A DNA stretch of 57,452 nucleotides from Porogramme epimiltina (lineage: Eukaryota > Basidiomycota > Agaricomycetes > Polyporales > Polyporaceae), in the NCBI GenBank assembly GCA_900155495.1, contig FTLJ01000690.1, forward strand, positions 1 through 57,452. Reading direction: 5' to 3'. The first letter of the stretch is position 1, and the number at the start of each line of letters is the position of its first letter. Shown here in pieces: positions 44,399 to 54,645 of the stretch. The notes beneath the pieces were generated by a model. The model was not told where the DNA came from and ran no database searches. It was given only the letters and a program-made list of their open reading frames with translations. A program made the translations under genes and the position numbers.

Positions 44399-45119
44399 GG
44401 CTGAGATCTAGCTTTTTGAGTCCGCGTGCACTGTATACCCATTTGTCGCTCTCTCCCCATCAGACAGGTACATCGCACCCCGCGCCTGCAGGGCAGCCGC
44501 CACATCTTCGCCGCCACGGTGGAGACCCGGACGACGAGGACCTGGACGATGGAAGGTTCTACTCCCTCCTGGTACAGCCGGCTTGTCCTCGCGCCCTGTT
44601 GTAATGGCCTCCAGCTCTGCTATCTTATCTTATGTTTGATACTGCTGTCACTGCCCAGATCTGGACGAGCGGCAGAAGTCGTATGTGGCTCGCCACAGTT
44701 GTAGCAAATGCAATCTTATTCCACCCCACGACGGACATCATCGCGAGACAAAGACCTCGGGGCGACACGGATGGGAGGTGATCGCCACTCGTTGCGATTA
44801 TGTGGCCATATGAATCGAGTCACGCCGCGCACCGGCCTCCTTGCATCCCTCCAGCTGGCACCAGAGGACGCCCTGCACGTAAACCCCGACTGTGCTCCAC
44901 GCTGATGGATACAATATCGTTCAAGCTGGGCCGGTTCCATGCGCCAGATGCGCAGATTGTGGAGTGGCTCTCGAGAAGGAATATTATTCTGACCCCCCCT
45001 CCGCGCGCAGCGAATGAACCTCGGTAAGAGGATTCTATGGATGACGATGGTGTAGAAGACTCGCAGCGGTGGTACGGGATCGACCGCAGGGCTTGTATGT
45101 CTCCGCACCCTTCTAAATA
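44399..45119. other. Gene-relic region, left part
   Basis: Downstream of the GH16 gene. The piece at about 44905-44985 (ATCGTTCAAGCTGGGCC then TGTGGAGTGGCTC) aligns with 46685-46760 and looks like the end of a decayed gene family. Nothing intact. Confidence 0.45.
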
Positions 45120-45900
45120 CCCCCATCCATGTATCCCTCACATCGCACAACAGAGTTCATGACCCACATGTAATACTGGCTCAACGCCGTGAACACATAG
45201 CATGGCATCTTCCTCCAGATCCAAGCATCCTGGTTCATCGTCACCGGGCGCGACTTCACGATCGACGCGCACGTCGCGGGCAGTATCGACGGGAACGGCC
45301 AGCCGTGGTGTTCGTACTTTGTGATGCGCATGCGCGAGGACGGCGACGGGCGCCCCATTGCGTTCATCCTCAGCAACGTCATGCGTCCGGTGGTGCGCGT
45401 GGGACGTGCTGTATGACGGGATGCATTGCAACGTGATCAACTAGTAGGACCCAACGGTCGTTGACCAGAAGTGAGTGCGCATAGTATTGTGGAGCGTGCG
45501 CCGTGCTGAACCTCTTCGGTGTTTAGTGTAGTGCCCAATACGGATGGTGTGAAAGTTCTATTTCAGGTCGGATGCGGAACTTCATCGGTGCGCTACCAGA
45601 TATCGGCACGTACAGGTCCGACACCATCACGCTGCTCACCATTACGCTGCTCACCATTACGCTGCTCACCATCACGCTGCTCAACAGGGACGTGAGTTCT
45701 GCTGTTTCACATTCTTCCAAACAGGTTATACTCAATCACCTGCGAAGATGACTGTTTTGCTTTCAAGGGGGTATGCGTTTCGTCTTGGCGTGCTCTCAAG
45801 AACTCAGATCTCACTCTTATCCAGAATGCCGCAGCGGAAATGGTGTTGCGATCGGGTTTCTTGGACAATGCGTAGGCACGGTGAGTCCTAGCACTATAAC
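45120..45900 (+). pseudogene. GH28 polygalacturonase-like relic
   Basis: Decayed plus-strand coding DNA with several phrases of fungal exo-polygalacturonases, in the right order but in shifting frames: IFLQIQASWFIVTGRDFTID then VAGSIDGNGQPWCSYFVMRM and REDGDGRPIAFILSNVMRP (about 45205-45405), then TYRSDTITLL (about 45610), EDDCFAFKG (about 45745) and SGNGVAIGFLGQC (about 45838). In intact GH28 enzymes the corresponding blocks are NTDG, DD and GHG/GNG, so the catalytic Asp pair is still recognisable. Stops, frame changes and an internal tandem repeat (45623-45682) make it non-functional. It implies that the lineage once had, or has elsewhere, a pectinase of this type. Confidence 0.7.
45623..45682. 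repeat. 15-bp tandem repeat, four copies
   Basis: ACCATYACGCTGCTC repeated four times without a gap, inside the polygalacturonase relic. In the reading frame it expands a TITLL peptide, so it grew from the coding sequence itself. Confidence 0.9.
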
Positions 45901-47366
45901 CCAGCGATGCTTGACGTTCATGTTCACACCCTCAGCCTAATATCGACGATCGTCGACCATTTGACTACCGACAATGCCTGGCAGGTACACCTACAACCTC
46001 TCTTTGGCTTAGTGTTTGGCCGCTGATGCGCGTGCACCCTTCTTGTAGATGATCCCGCTAGTCCTAGGTGAGGCCGGCATACGCTCATTCATATCGACTA
46101 GGTTGCGTTTCGAACGTTGTCTGCGTCGAGCTCCAGACTTGAACGGACGTCTGGCCCCGGGTCTACGAGCACATGTGCGTGATGTGCGCAGGACTCTGGA
46201 TGGGCGTGTGGCGGTCGAACACCTCAACGCATGCACTTTCCGGGCTCTTGCGACGTTCGAACAGCTGGACGAACACCCTCCCATTCTCCAGAGGCGAGCC
46301 TGAGGACGACTTTGCACATGTGCGCACGCTCGGGTAGGGCATCGAGGGCCACCAGCCTCCCTGCCCGTCGCACGCGTTCAAGCGCGTCAACGGTGAGCAC
46401 CGTGACGACGTCGCCTTCTCGTGGGCTAGCAGCAGCAAGGCAGAAGTGGGCACCACCGTGTCCGTCGCGGAGGCCCTGCACCCGCCGATGGGATGTTCAT
46501 CCCCGGGACGCGCAGCGGCCCGCCCGAGCTGCGGCCGTGACGGCGCGTTGCGCACAGCAGGTCGTGACAACGCTCGCGCTGCTCGATGTGTTCCGCGCGC
46601 ACATGGCCGCGGTGCTGTCGCGGTTCGCGATCCTATTCGAGGCGTGACGCTTCCAGCAGGCGCTAGACAACGCCCTGTGCTGAAGGATGTGATGCCATTC
46701 AAGCTGGGCCCTCTCAGCAGGCTGGATGCGCGGTTTGTGGAGCGGCTCTGGGAGGAGTGCGGTGGCGGGACGTGGGTACTTGTGCGGAGAGGATAGAAGG
46801 ACCTCGTAGAACTTATCCTCGCATTTGGTTGACGGCGGCTGTTCATACCGTGCGCATGACTCGTCATGGACTCATGCATTATCTCGTCCTTTTTGGCTGT
46901 AGGATGACTATACCCCTGTATACATCTGTGAGCGTTGGGGTGAACGACGCTTGTATTTTGTAGAATCGGATCCGGCGGGGTCGTCCCCGCGGTACAACAA
47001 GTTTACTACGATTGTGGCAACCCCGCCGCGGCGTGGCGCGGGCAAAAGACGAGCACGTGCGTTTCCTACGTGCCCGACGCGGCCGTCCCGACTCCCCGCA
47101 CCTTCCTTTTCGGGCCCATAATTGTGACTAGGACTCGGAGAGGACCGTCGTACGCTCGCCCTCCTTCATTTCCCCTTCCCAGCCTAATCTTGCTCTCCGC
47201 GCCGTTCGCAATGGTGAGTTAACATAACTGCCCTATGTGGATTATCCTCAAGAACAACGCCTCCCCGCTCCCGCAGCCCTCGTACCTCATGATTCATAGC
47301 GATCCGAGAAGCACTAGTGGCTGCGCTCGACGCACAGCTCCCTTCGCGTGCTGGACTCGCACCCTG
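45901..47366. other. Gene-relic region, right part
   Basis: Contains further coding-like debris. The segment 46682-46797 has FKLGPLSRLDARFVERLWEE and VLVRRG before a stop and is the better preserved relative of the piece at 44905. The stretch 46230-46650 shows GC-rich frames on both strands that look like parts of the same lost gene. 46980-47215 is GC-rich and featureless. Confidence 0.45.
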
Positions 47367-47391
47367 CATCAGGACTTCCCGATATCTCTTA
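47367..47391 (+). repeat. Left terminal inverted repeat (25 bp)
   Basis: Begins CATCAGGACTTCCCG and is exactly complementary to 50028-50052. Confidence 0.85.
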
Positions 47392-47689
47392 TCGTCTTAT
47401 CAGTCTTATTTTCAAGAATTAAGACGAGTAAGACGTGCAAGACTGATAAGGTCTGTAAGTGCACACGTCGATCGATACTCCTTCCCTACCCTTCCCTGCA
47501 CTCTTTGAGATCGGATATGTGAACATGTAAATATATTTCGTATATGCTATGTGTGTCTCTCTAGTACGGTAAACACCTGCCATGAGCCGGATGGGGATCG
47601 CGGCGTCGTGTGAGGCATCCTAGCCCGTTGTTACCACAAATCCAGCACCGCACTAAAGAGAGCATACATACCGCCCTCGCGCTCGCCAC

Positions 47690-47930
47690 CGCAGCCTCTC
47701 CTGCGCCGCCCAACCACGGCGCAACCCCGGGCCCGAGGACATCGTCCTCAGTAGTGCCCGCACTAACCTCCCCCTCCACCCGCGCCTCTCCATCTCCTGC
47801 CACCCGGGCTTTGTCCCCGCCGTGCCCGGCTCGTCCTACTTCACTGCCGAGCAGCGCTACTTCAGCCGCCTCAACTCCTGCTTCGCCCCCGCCGACCTCT
47901 CCCAGCCCAGCTCCGCCGTCGTCTTCCGCG
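47690..47930 (+). pseudogene. Coding-like fragment, plus strand
   Basis: One frame reads like a real protein: PEDIVLSSARTNLPLHPRLS, then SSYFTAEQRYFSRLNSCFAP. No start or splice structure can be built and the frame dissolves into low complexity after about 47935. Possibly a piece of the same protease-like gene as the next two entries. Confidence 0.35.
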
Positions 47931-48029
47931 CTGAAGAGCGCCCGTCCGCGAGGGCCACCGGTACAGGCAGTGTACCGGAGGAGCGCGGCGGGGTCTGGAG
48001 TGGGCACGGATACGGCGAGGGTCGATTGG

Positions 48030-48260
48030 TAGTCGTCCTCGAATGCGAGGAGACGCGAGAGGAAGAGGGCGTCAGTCTCGAGCCATAATTGGAACGGGTC
48101 GATGATCTATTGGGGAGAAAGGTTGGGATATGAAAAGGGAGAAGGAAGCGGAGACGTACGCTGAGCATCTGGATGAACGGTTTTGTGAGGGGGTCGGTGA
48201 TGTCGTTGTACCCCCAGAGGGAGTAGACGTTGCGAAGGAAGGTGTCACCAATGAGCCAGT
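48030..48260 (-). pseudogene. Aspartic-protease-like C-terminal fragment, minus strand
   Basis: 48260-48160 encodes WLIGDTFLRNVYSLWGYND and ends QMLS at a good donor (GTACGT); a 53-nt intron (48159-48107, CCAATAG acceptor) joins in frame to IIDPFQLWLETDALFLSRLL. The GDTFLRNVYS phrase matches the C-terminal lobe of pepsin-family (A1) proteases. No catalytic DTG/DSG motif is nearby, so it is only a fragment. Confidence 0.45.
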
Positions 48261-48329
48261 CTAGGAGGATGATTGTTGTAGTTAGAAGACATACATGAAG
48301 CGGTAGCCCGGCCTCAGCCTCCCTCATCG

Positions 48330-49340
48330 CCGCTCCCGCGCGCACCGCACACCCATCCGCGCCGTTCCCGCTCTCCGCCGCCATCTCCACACACCTGGCC
48401 CAGTCTCCCGCCTCCTCCGACACCTCCCTCACCTCCTCGTCCACCAAAGGCCCGAGCCGACGCACGCTCTATGTCGCGATAACCGCCCTTGCGTCATCGC
48501 TGGCACTCGCACTCCTCACGCTCACGGTGCTCGCCCTGCGCCTGCGGCGTGCGTCTGAGAACCCCCGCTCACGCGACAAGCACAATGCGCCAGCTGTCAT
48601 GGAAGGAGGTCAGTTTTTGTTAAATATACGAACGCCAGCACTCACCGAGTGGTGCATAGTAGTACAAAAGGGGCAACCAGCAGGAGGGGATATGGCCATT
48701 CGAAAGACAAGTCAAAAGCGCCCAAACAGCGATGCCAGCTGGCATCGCTGTTTGGGCGCTTTTGACTTGTCTTCCAACTCCTGTCTTCCCTCCGCTCCTC
48801 CTCGATGTCTCTCTCCGCCTGCTGCCCCCCATCCCTCACCCGATTCCCTCACCCAATGCAAATTCTACTCCTAGGCTCAAGCAACTACCCTACTCAGCCC
48901 AGAACACTCACAACACTCCCTCTCCCCGTTTGCCCAGCCTGCTCGACACGTCATCCCTCCCTCAAGCTCTGCGCATGGCTCACCACGTATGTGCCTGCAT
49001 GTCCGGACCCCTCTCCCCTCTCGACAGCCGCGCATCCTGCCCCGTTGCCGTCCCTCGCCAACTTATCGCGCACGCCCTCCACCGTATACGCCCACACTCC
49101 ACCACGGGCCATATCCCACGTATGTTCCTCGTCCTCCTAATGCCCGAGATCCAGTGAGTAGCCCGTCTCCCCGCCCTGTTCCCCGCGAACCACCCCGACC
49201 GCCAGTACCGTGCGCCTCCGCCTATGCTGGCTATCGGGGACAGCCGCTGACGCCGCCATGCAGGGTAGGGATGACATTCGCAACGACAGCACTGACGAGC
49301 TATCACAGTGGGCGTGCAATGCATGCACCGGTGCAGTGAA
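48330..49340 (+). pseudogene. Membrane-anchor and proline-rich tail fragments, plus strand
   Basis: 48330-48590 encodes a Ser/Thr-rich stalk and a clear membrane helix (TLYVAITALASSLALALLTL), followed by a basic stop-transfer RLRRASENPRSR. Further on, 49050-49200 encodes a Pro/Tyr-rich tail (ARPPPYTPTLHHGPYPTY). In between lies the 70-bp palindrome. A membrane-anchored A1 protease would have the order catalytic lobe, stalk, helix, tail, but the lobe fragment here (48030-48260) is on the other strand. Confidence 0.4.
48704..48773. repeat. 70-bp perfect palindrome
   Basis: Two 35-nt arms, 48704-48738 and 48739-48773, are exact reverse complements with no spacer; the centre is CAG|CTG at 48738/48739. 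Symmetry stops on both sides. It could extrude as a cruciform or cap a foldback; it may also be a recombination or assembly scar. Confidence 0.95.
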
Positions 49341-49555
49341 TGCCCCCACACGTCAGTGACGGCGCGACGTGTGCCGATCTCCTCCGTTCCCCACCTCGTA
49401 GCCCTCGTTTGGAGCCTCAATCGAACGGTTGGTGCCCCCATGAATACGACCCGCTGCCAGCCACACAGCACGTCCACACCACCACCTCTGCCGCGTTTGC
49501 CGCATTAACACACTCTTCTCCACAGATGCTTATTGTGTAGGAGATGGTTATCGCG

Positions 49556-49772
49556 TGACGGACAAGTGGTGGCGGTGGGCGGTGGCGGGCGGCAGCGCGG
49601 GACGGTGGGTGGCGGCAGCGCGGGATGGTGGGTGGCGGCGGGGGACGGTGACAGGGGGGACAGTGGTGGACGGCAGCAGGGGACAGCGGGGGATGGCGGT
49701 GGGGGACGGCGGCAGTGGCATACGGCGGTGGACGGCGGCAGCAGACCGTGGTGGGCGTGGACGACGACAGTG
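49556..49772. repeat. G-rich low-complexity tract
   Basis: Imperfect repeats of GGTGGCGG, GGGACGG and GGGGGAC types on the plus strand, with many G-runs. It has the potential for G-quadruplexes and produces long spurious frames on both strands. Confidence 0.8.
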
Positions 49773-49986
49773 GGTGCGTGTCCATGGGAATAGTGCAGGT
49801 AGGGCTAGAGGGGCCGTATTATAGTCTACGTTGTACATACAGTACGCTCCGCCGAATGGATTTTTTTGACCCACACGCCCAACGCTCTTACGCGTCTTAA
49901 ATCACTTATTCGTGTGCGCCTAAAGTGTCTTATTTTGAAAATGCGACCGTCTTACAGCTTTCGTCTTAAGCGTCTTAAAGGCCAAA

Positions 49987-50022
49987 ATAAGACGTGATAA
50001 GACGCGATAAGACGTGATAAGA
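49987..50022. repeat. 10-bp subterminal repeats
   Basis: ATAAGACGTG, ATAAGACGCG, ATAAGACGTG and a partial fourth copy in tandem, next to the right inverted repeat. Confidence 0.9.
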
Positions 50023-50027
50023 GCAGT

Positions 50028-50052
50028 TAAGAGATATCGGGAAGTCCTGATG
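50028..50052 (-). repeat. Right terminal inverted repeat (25 bp)
   Basis: Exact reverse complement of 47367-47391. Confidence 0.85.
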
Positions 50053-50382
50053 TGTGAAGACGACAACCCGCGGTGCATGGCCGCGCTCTGCGCACACGAG
50101 GACTTGTTACAGGACACGCTCAAGGCCGGGAAAGGCGAGGGCGAGGGCGAGGGCGCGGGCGTGCTGGGGGACGAGGCGCGGTGAACAAACGTGGATGGGC
50201 GTGCGCTGGGGTAGAGGCTGAGAATGCGCACCGGGGCCCGGAGATGAGCCAACTACTAATGTTAGATGGGATCGTAGACTCTGCTTGTACGGCCCGAGGT
50301 TAGCCGATGTGTATTCAATATAACTAACGGACTGTGTTGCGTGTAGGTTTGTTTGAACGCTGCGATGGACTCACACCACTGG
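50053..50382. other. Spacer between the two mobile elements
   Basis: 330 bp between the inverted-repeat element and the LTR retrotransposon. A GAGGGC repeat run is present at 50136-50155. The five bases before the LTR (50378-50382, ACTGG) are the candidate target-site duplication, whose partner lies outside the window. Confidence 0.5.
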
Positions 50383-50468
50383 TGATAAGCTACCGAAGAT
50401 CGGCGCCTATGTAGTGAGGAGGAGAAGGCGAGGAGGAGAGGGCGCGAGAGTGGTAGGGACGAATAACC

Positions 50469-50513
50469 AAACCCGAACTGGAGTACGAAGCTCCAGTTCC
50501 GGCGGCTTTTATA
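50469..50513 (-). promoter_or_regulatory. LTR promoter: TATA box and predicted transcript start
   Basis: On the minus strand TATAAAA is at 50513-50507, and 34 nt after its first base begins AGTTCGGGTTT (50479-50469). The 11 bases AGTTCGGGTTT are exactly complementary to the primer-binding site near the 5' LTR, which is how I place the transcript start here. In the 5' LTR the matching positions fall outside the window. Confidence 0.65.
50475..50499. repeat. 9-bp hairpin at the transcript start
   Basis: GAACTGGAG (50475-50483) and CTCCAGTTC (50491-50499) are perfect inverted copies around a 7-nt loop. The predicted first base of the transcript, 50479, lies inside one arm. Confidence 0.85.
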
Positions 50514-50760
50514 TTCGTGGGCCGCCTCCTACGAGGCGGCCGTTGACTCGATGGTACGATACAAAAACCTTCTGCCTATCTACGTGCTTACTGATCATGA
50601 CTCGCCCAGCCCTCCTCGTTGCGCTCGCGGACTTTCCGTTAGCTCTTGGGGGAGCCTCATGGCGAGGCGCGCGGCGGTGAGTAGTGCGCTGGCCGGGCGC
50701 TTCGGTCCGAGGTGCGTCGAAATGATTCGATCGCGCGTTTTCTTGACTCTGACCGTAACA

Positions 50761-50773
50761 TCACCCCCTTCTC
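50761..50773 (-). other. Polypurine tract
   Basis: Minus strand GAGAAGGGGGTGA directly before the 3' LTR; primes plus-strand DNA synthesis in LTR retrotransposons. Confidence 0.8.
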
Positions 50774-50786
50774 AAGCATCATGTCC

Positions 50787-53700
50787 TCATGATTCAGCAA
50801 ATGTCCAAACACGTAGTGGCACCGTCTGTGTTCCTTTCCACCGATCCCATTTTCGTGACCAGAAGTCCCATTCTTTGTCATGTGGATCAGACAAAGTTAC
50901 CAATCGGGCACGCGGAGCAATTCGGATCGGTGGTATGGGTTGCTTGGCAGCTGGACTTCGTTTGTGGAAGTCATCCAGTAGGTGTTTGTATTTCGAAAGC
51001 AGTTGCCCACGTGATACCCATGTGCGTTCTGACCACGGCTGTCCAACCCAGTGCACAAGGTAGTGAAGAGTTCCTCCTTCTTCCTTTACATCGAGTATTG
51101 TTTCAGGTTCAGGAGATTGTTCGGTACCTTGTGGTGCTGTCGATTCCAATTTCTCCTGATTTGCGAACTCTGGGGCATGTGCTGGAGTGAGTAGGTCCTC
51201 ATGGAATACTGGGTGGATTGCTCCGAGACTCTTGGGAAGCTTCAGCTTGTATGCTCCTGCACTGATTTTGGAGACAATCTTGAATGGTCCATATTGCTTG
51301 TGTTCCAGTTTCTTTCTTGGGCGGTCAGTGGATATGTGGGTGGCTTCCAGCCATACTAGGTCATTGGGCTGATACTCTCGTGAGGGTTGTTGATGCTGAT
51401 CGTATCTCTTCTTCATCAGTTCCTTTGCTCGTTGCAGGCTTTCCGTGGCGTAGTCAGAGATCTCCTTCATTCGTTCCACAAATTGCTCGACTGATTCTGT
51501 CTTCGCAGTTTTCTTGGTTTCAACGCCAGTGTATGGATGGAAACCATGGTTCATGAAGAACGGTGAGAGCTTGGTAGATTCTTGACGCTTGTTTCTGTAG
51601 GAGAACACTGCCAGGGGTAGCCAATCCACCCAGTCATCCTGCCGGTAGTTGATGAAGATTCGGAGATAGTTCTTGATCTCCCGATTCATTCGTTCTGTTT
51701 GTCCATCGGTCTGCGGGTGATAAGCAGTGCTAGGGTTTCCCTTGATGCCAAGCTTCTTGTAAAGGTCACGTGTGAAGTTTGATACAAACTGTGGGCCTCG
51801 ATCTGAGGTGATCTTGAGTGGAAGCCCATGGTTGACATATACGTGCTTGAGGAGGAGATTTGCATATCCTTCAGAGTCTAACGTCTTGTTGCACGGTATT
51901 GCGATGACATCCTTGGACTTCATATCCACAATTACGAGGATTGCATCAAACCCTAGGCAGCTTGGTAGATCAGTGATCAGATCTACTGAGATGTTTTCCC
52001 AGTTACGGGAAGGGACATCGTGTGGGTTGAGTGGAGCTGCATTTCTTTGTGTTCGAATCTTCGTCCTTTGACATGTAACGCAGCCTTTGATGTATCGAGC
52101 TACGTCTTTACGGAGTGAGGGCCACCAATATGACCGGTAGATGAGTTCTTGTGTTCGGTCTCTACATACCTGGATGACCAGCCGTAATTGAGTCATGATG
52201 TGAAGAAATGATGCGTCCACGAAGTTTTTCGTTGTTGGGCACAACGAGCTTCCCCCGTCTGTAGATCAAGCCGTCCTCGGCTTGCGATAGATCCGATGAT
52301 TTTCCAAGTTGCTCCATAATTGCCAAGTCCATTAATGACATATTCTCCTTGATTTCCTCAAGGAGGTTCGAGGTACCATCCACCGCACGGAACATGTGCG
52401 GTTTGAGCATGACACTCTCCTCATCATCAGTGATACCATCAGCATGATCTGGTCGTCGTGACAGAGCATCGGGTTTCCCCATGCTTTTGCCTGGGTGGTG
52501 TGCTAGGGCAAGGTCGTATTCTTGGATTGTCAAGAGCCAGCGAGCCTGTCGAGGGTTTAGTCGCTGTGGCTTGCGGAAGTACTCCAAGTTCTTGTGATCT
52601 GTGCGGACTTCTACAGGATGTTTTGCTCCTAGCAAGAAGTGTCGCCATTCATCTAGTGCATGAATGATGGCTAACATTTCGCTATCGTAGATTTCGTAAT
52701 TCCGCTCTGCCGGAGTCAGGGAACGAGAAAGGAAAGCAATCGTGCGCCATTTCCCTTCTTGTTTCTGTGATAATTCTGCTCCGAGGGCAAACTTGGATGC
52801 GTCACATTCGACTTTGAACTGCCCTTCATCATCTGGTACAGCGAGTACGGGAGCTGTTGTTATGAGGGTTTTGATTGTGTCGAATGCCGTTTGCTCTTCA
52901 CTTGTCCACCGCCACTCATTCAAGCCAGTAAGGCGGTTGAGGGGTCCAGCTACCTTGGAGAAGTCCTTGATGAATCGTCGGTAGAAGTTTGCAAACCCTA
53001 GGAAACCTTGAACGTGTTTCTTGCATGTTGGGGTTGGCCACTTCGTGACACCTTCGACTTTAGCAGGGTCCATCTTGACAATTCCAGGGGCGATTATATG
53101 ACCTAGGTACTCTGTTTCTTGGACTTCAAACTCGCATTTGTCTGGTTTGCACGTCAACTTATTGTCTCGCAGGATTTGTAGCACCTTGCGCACAATGGAT
53201 CGGTGTTCCTTCAGGTCTTGCGAGAGAATCAGAATGTCGTCTAGGTAAATAATGACGTGCCCTTGTAGAATAAGGTCCTTGAATATGTCGTTCATCATTG
53301 TTTGGAATGTGGATGGGGAGTTCGAGAGTCCAAAAAACATAACTGTGGGTTCAAATAGTCCTCGATTGGTAATGAATGCAGCTTTTTCCTCGTCTCCATG
53401 CTTCATGCGGATGTTGTTGTATCCCCAGCGAACATCAAGCTTTGTGTAGTACTTGGCTCCCTTGAGTTTGTCAAAGAGTTCTGACATGAGTGGGAGTGGA
53501 TACTTGTTCTTCTTGGTCATGGCATTGAGCTTCCGGTAATCCTGTACTGGGCGGAGCTTGCCATCCTTCTTCTTTACAAAGAAGAACGGTGCACCCCATG
53601 GGGATTTGGAGGGTCGGATGCGTCCTGTGCGGAGATTCTCGTCTAGAAATTCATCTAGTGCCTCTTGATGTGCTCGAGGCATTGGATATATCTTCCCACA

Positions 53701-54645
53701 GTATGGTTTGGCATCAGGAAGAAGTTCAATAGCATGATCGTATGGCCGTCGTTCGGGAAGTGTTTCAAAGGCACTATCCTCAAACACATCTCTGTAGTCA
53801 TGATAATGTTCGGGGACAGTTTCTTCAAATGTCTTGGGTTTACGCATCTTGTGTTGTTCAATAGCGATGTCCATTGCTACTGAAGCTCGTCGTGCATGAA
53901 GGTATTCCGGGACTTTGAGCATGAAGATGCGGTCTCCTTCATCTAGCACTATTTCACATGAGTGAGGGCAGCGTTCGAACTCTAGGGTCTTCTTCTGCCA
54001 GTCAATCACTGGATTATGGTGTTGAATCCATTCGTGTCCAAGGAACAGATCTGCTTTGCCTAGATCGGTGACTAGTAGCTGCATCTTCTCTCGATGATTG
54101 CCAATGGTGATGAATACTTCCACATAATGGGTAATGTGCCCACCGACATTAGGTGTTCCATCAGCATTGTGTACCGGAATTGGGCGTTCATACGGCTTTG
54201 GGGTCAGTCCTGCTCGGCGCACCAGGTCTCGGTGGATACAGGACCCGGTACATCCTGTGTCTAGCAAGGCTTGTACCGAGTGCTTCCGTGTGGTCTCTGG
54301 ATTCTCGAGTGTGAGCGGTATGTCCATTTGACGTTTGGCTCCTACAGCTCGTACCACATTGAATAGCTTCGGTCCAATGCTGTTGATGCTTATGGCGTTG
54401 AAGGGTTTGGGTTCCGCTGCACTCGGAGGTTTTTCGGTTTTTTTGTGATTTTTTAAAGAAGAATTAAGCACAGATTCCCGTCTGCCACGCTTCTTAAGAG
54501 AAGGCGCTTCTTCGGTGGTTCGTTGTGTAAATACGGGAGGTGGGGAAGGGGTAATATCGTCCGTCTCTACAGTATCGTACACTGGTAAACAAGCAAAATG
54601 ATTCTGGGTTGGTATCGTACAAAGTGGTGTGTCCACCGTGTCCAT
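50787..54645 (-). CDS. pol: Pol polyprotein, interrupted by one frameshift
   Basis: Starts at ATG 54645-54643, which shares its A with the gag stop, and reads MDTVDTPLCTIPTQNHF. Domains in order: aspartic protease (QALLDTGCTGSCIHRD, near 54257), reverse transcriptase (DVRWGYNNIRM, YLDDILILS near 53245), RNase H (VECDASKFALGAELSQK, SRSLTPAERNYEIYDSEMLA, VRTDHKNLEYF), integrase with its HHCC zinc finger (HHDSITAGHPG ... CVTCQRTK), core Asp residues (DLITDLP, SDRGPQFVS) and Glu (HPQTDGQTERMNRE), then a chromodomain (DVKEEGGTLHYLVHWVG, near 51110). The frame stops at TAG 52164-52162 inside the integrase zinc finger; the next frame continues from the same place to 50787 with normal integrase sequence. 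One extra base within 52162-52170 explains the break, so this copy probably makes no full integrase. Confidence 0.93.

Larger units (their letters stand above)
47367..50052. mobile_element. Putative non-autonomous DNA transposon with 25-bp inverted ends
   Basis: The 25 bp at 47367-47391 are repeated as an exact reverse complement at 50028-50052, enclosing 2.69 kb. Just inside both ends are subterminal arrays of short words: TCTTAT/ATAAGAC, three or more copies at 47387-47455 on the left and ATAAGACGTG-type 10-mers at 49987-50022 on the right. This end structure is typical of hAT- or Zisupton-like elements. No transposase is recognisable inside, so the element would depend on another copy. Target-site duplication is not obvious. 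The interior holds broken host-like gene pieces, so it may have captured them. Confidence 0.65.
50383..50760 (-). repeat. 3' LTR (378 bp)
   Basis: Bounded by TG...CA on either strand (plus TGATAAGC ... CCGTAACA). It contains a TATA box, the predicted transcription start and a small hairpin. The right-hand copy begins with the same 44 bases at 57409. Confidence 0.92.

Noticed and set aside
50378..50382. Target-site duplication of the LTR element
   Set aside because: Only one side is in the window, so ACTGG cannot be confirmed.
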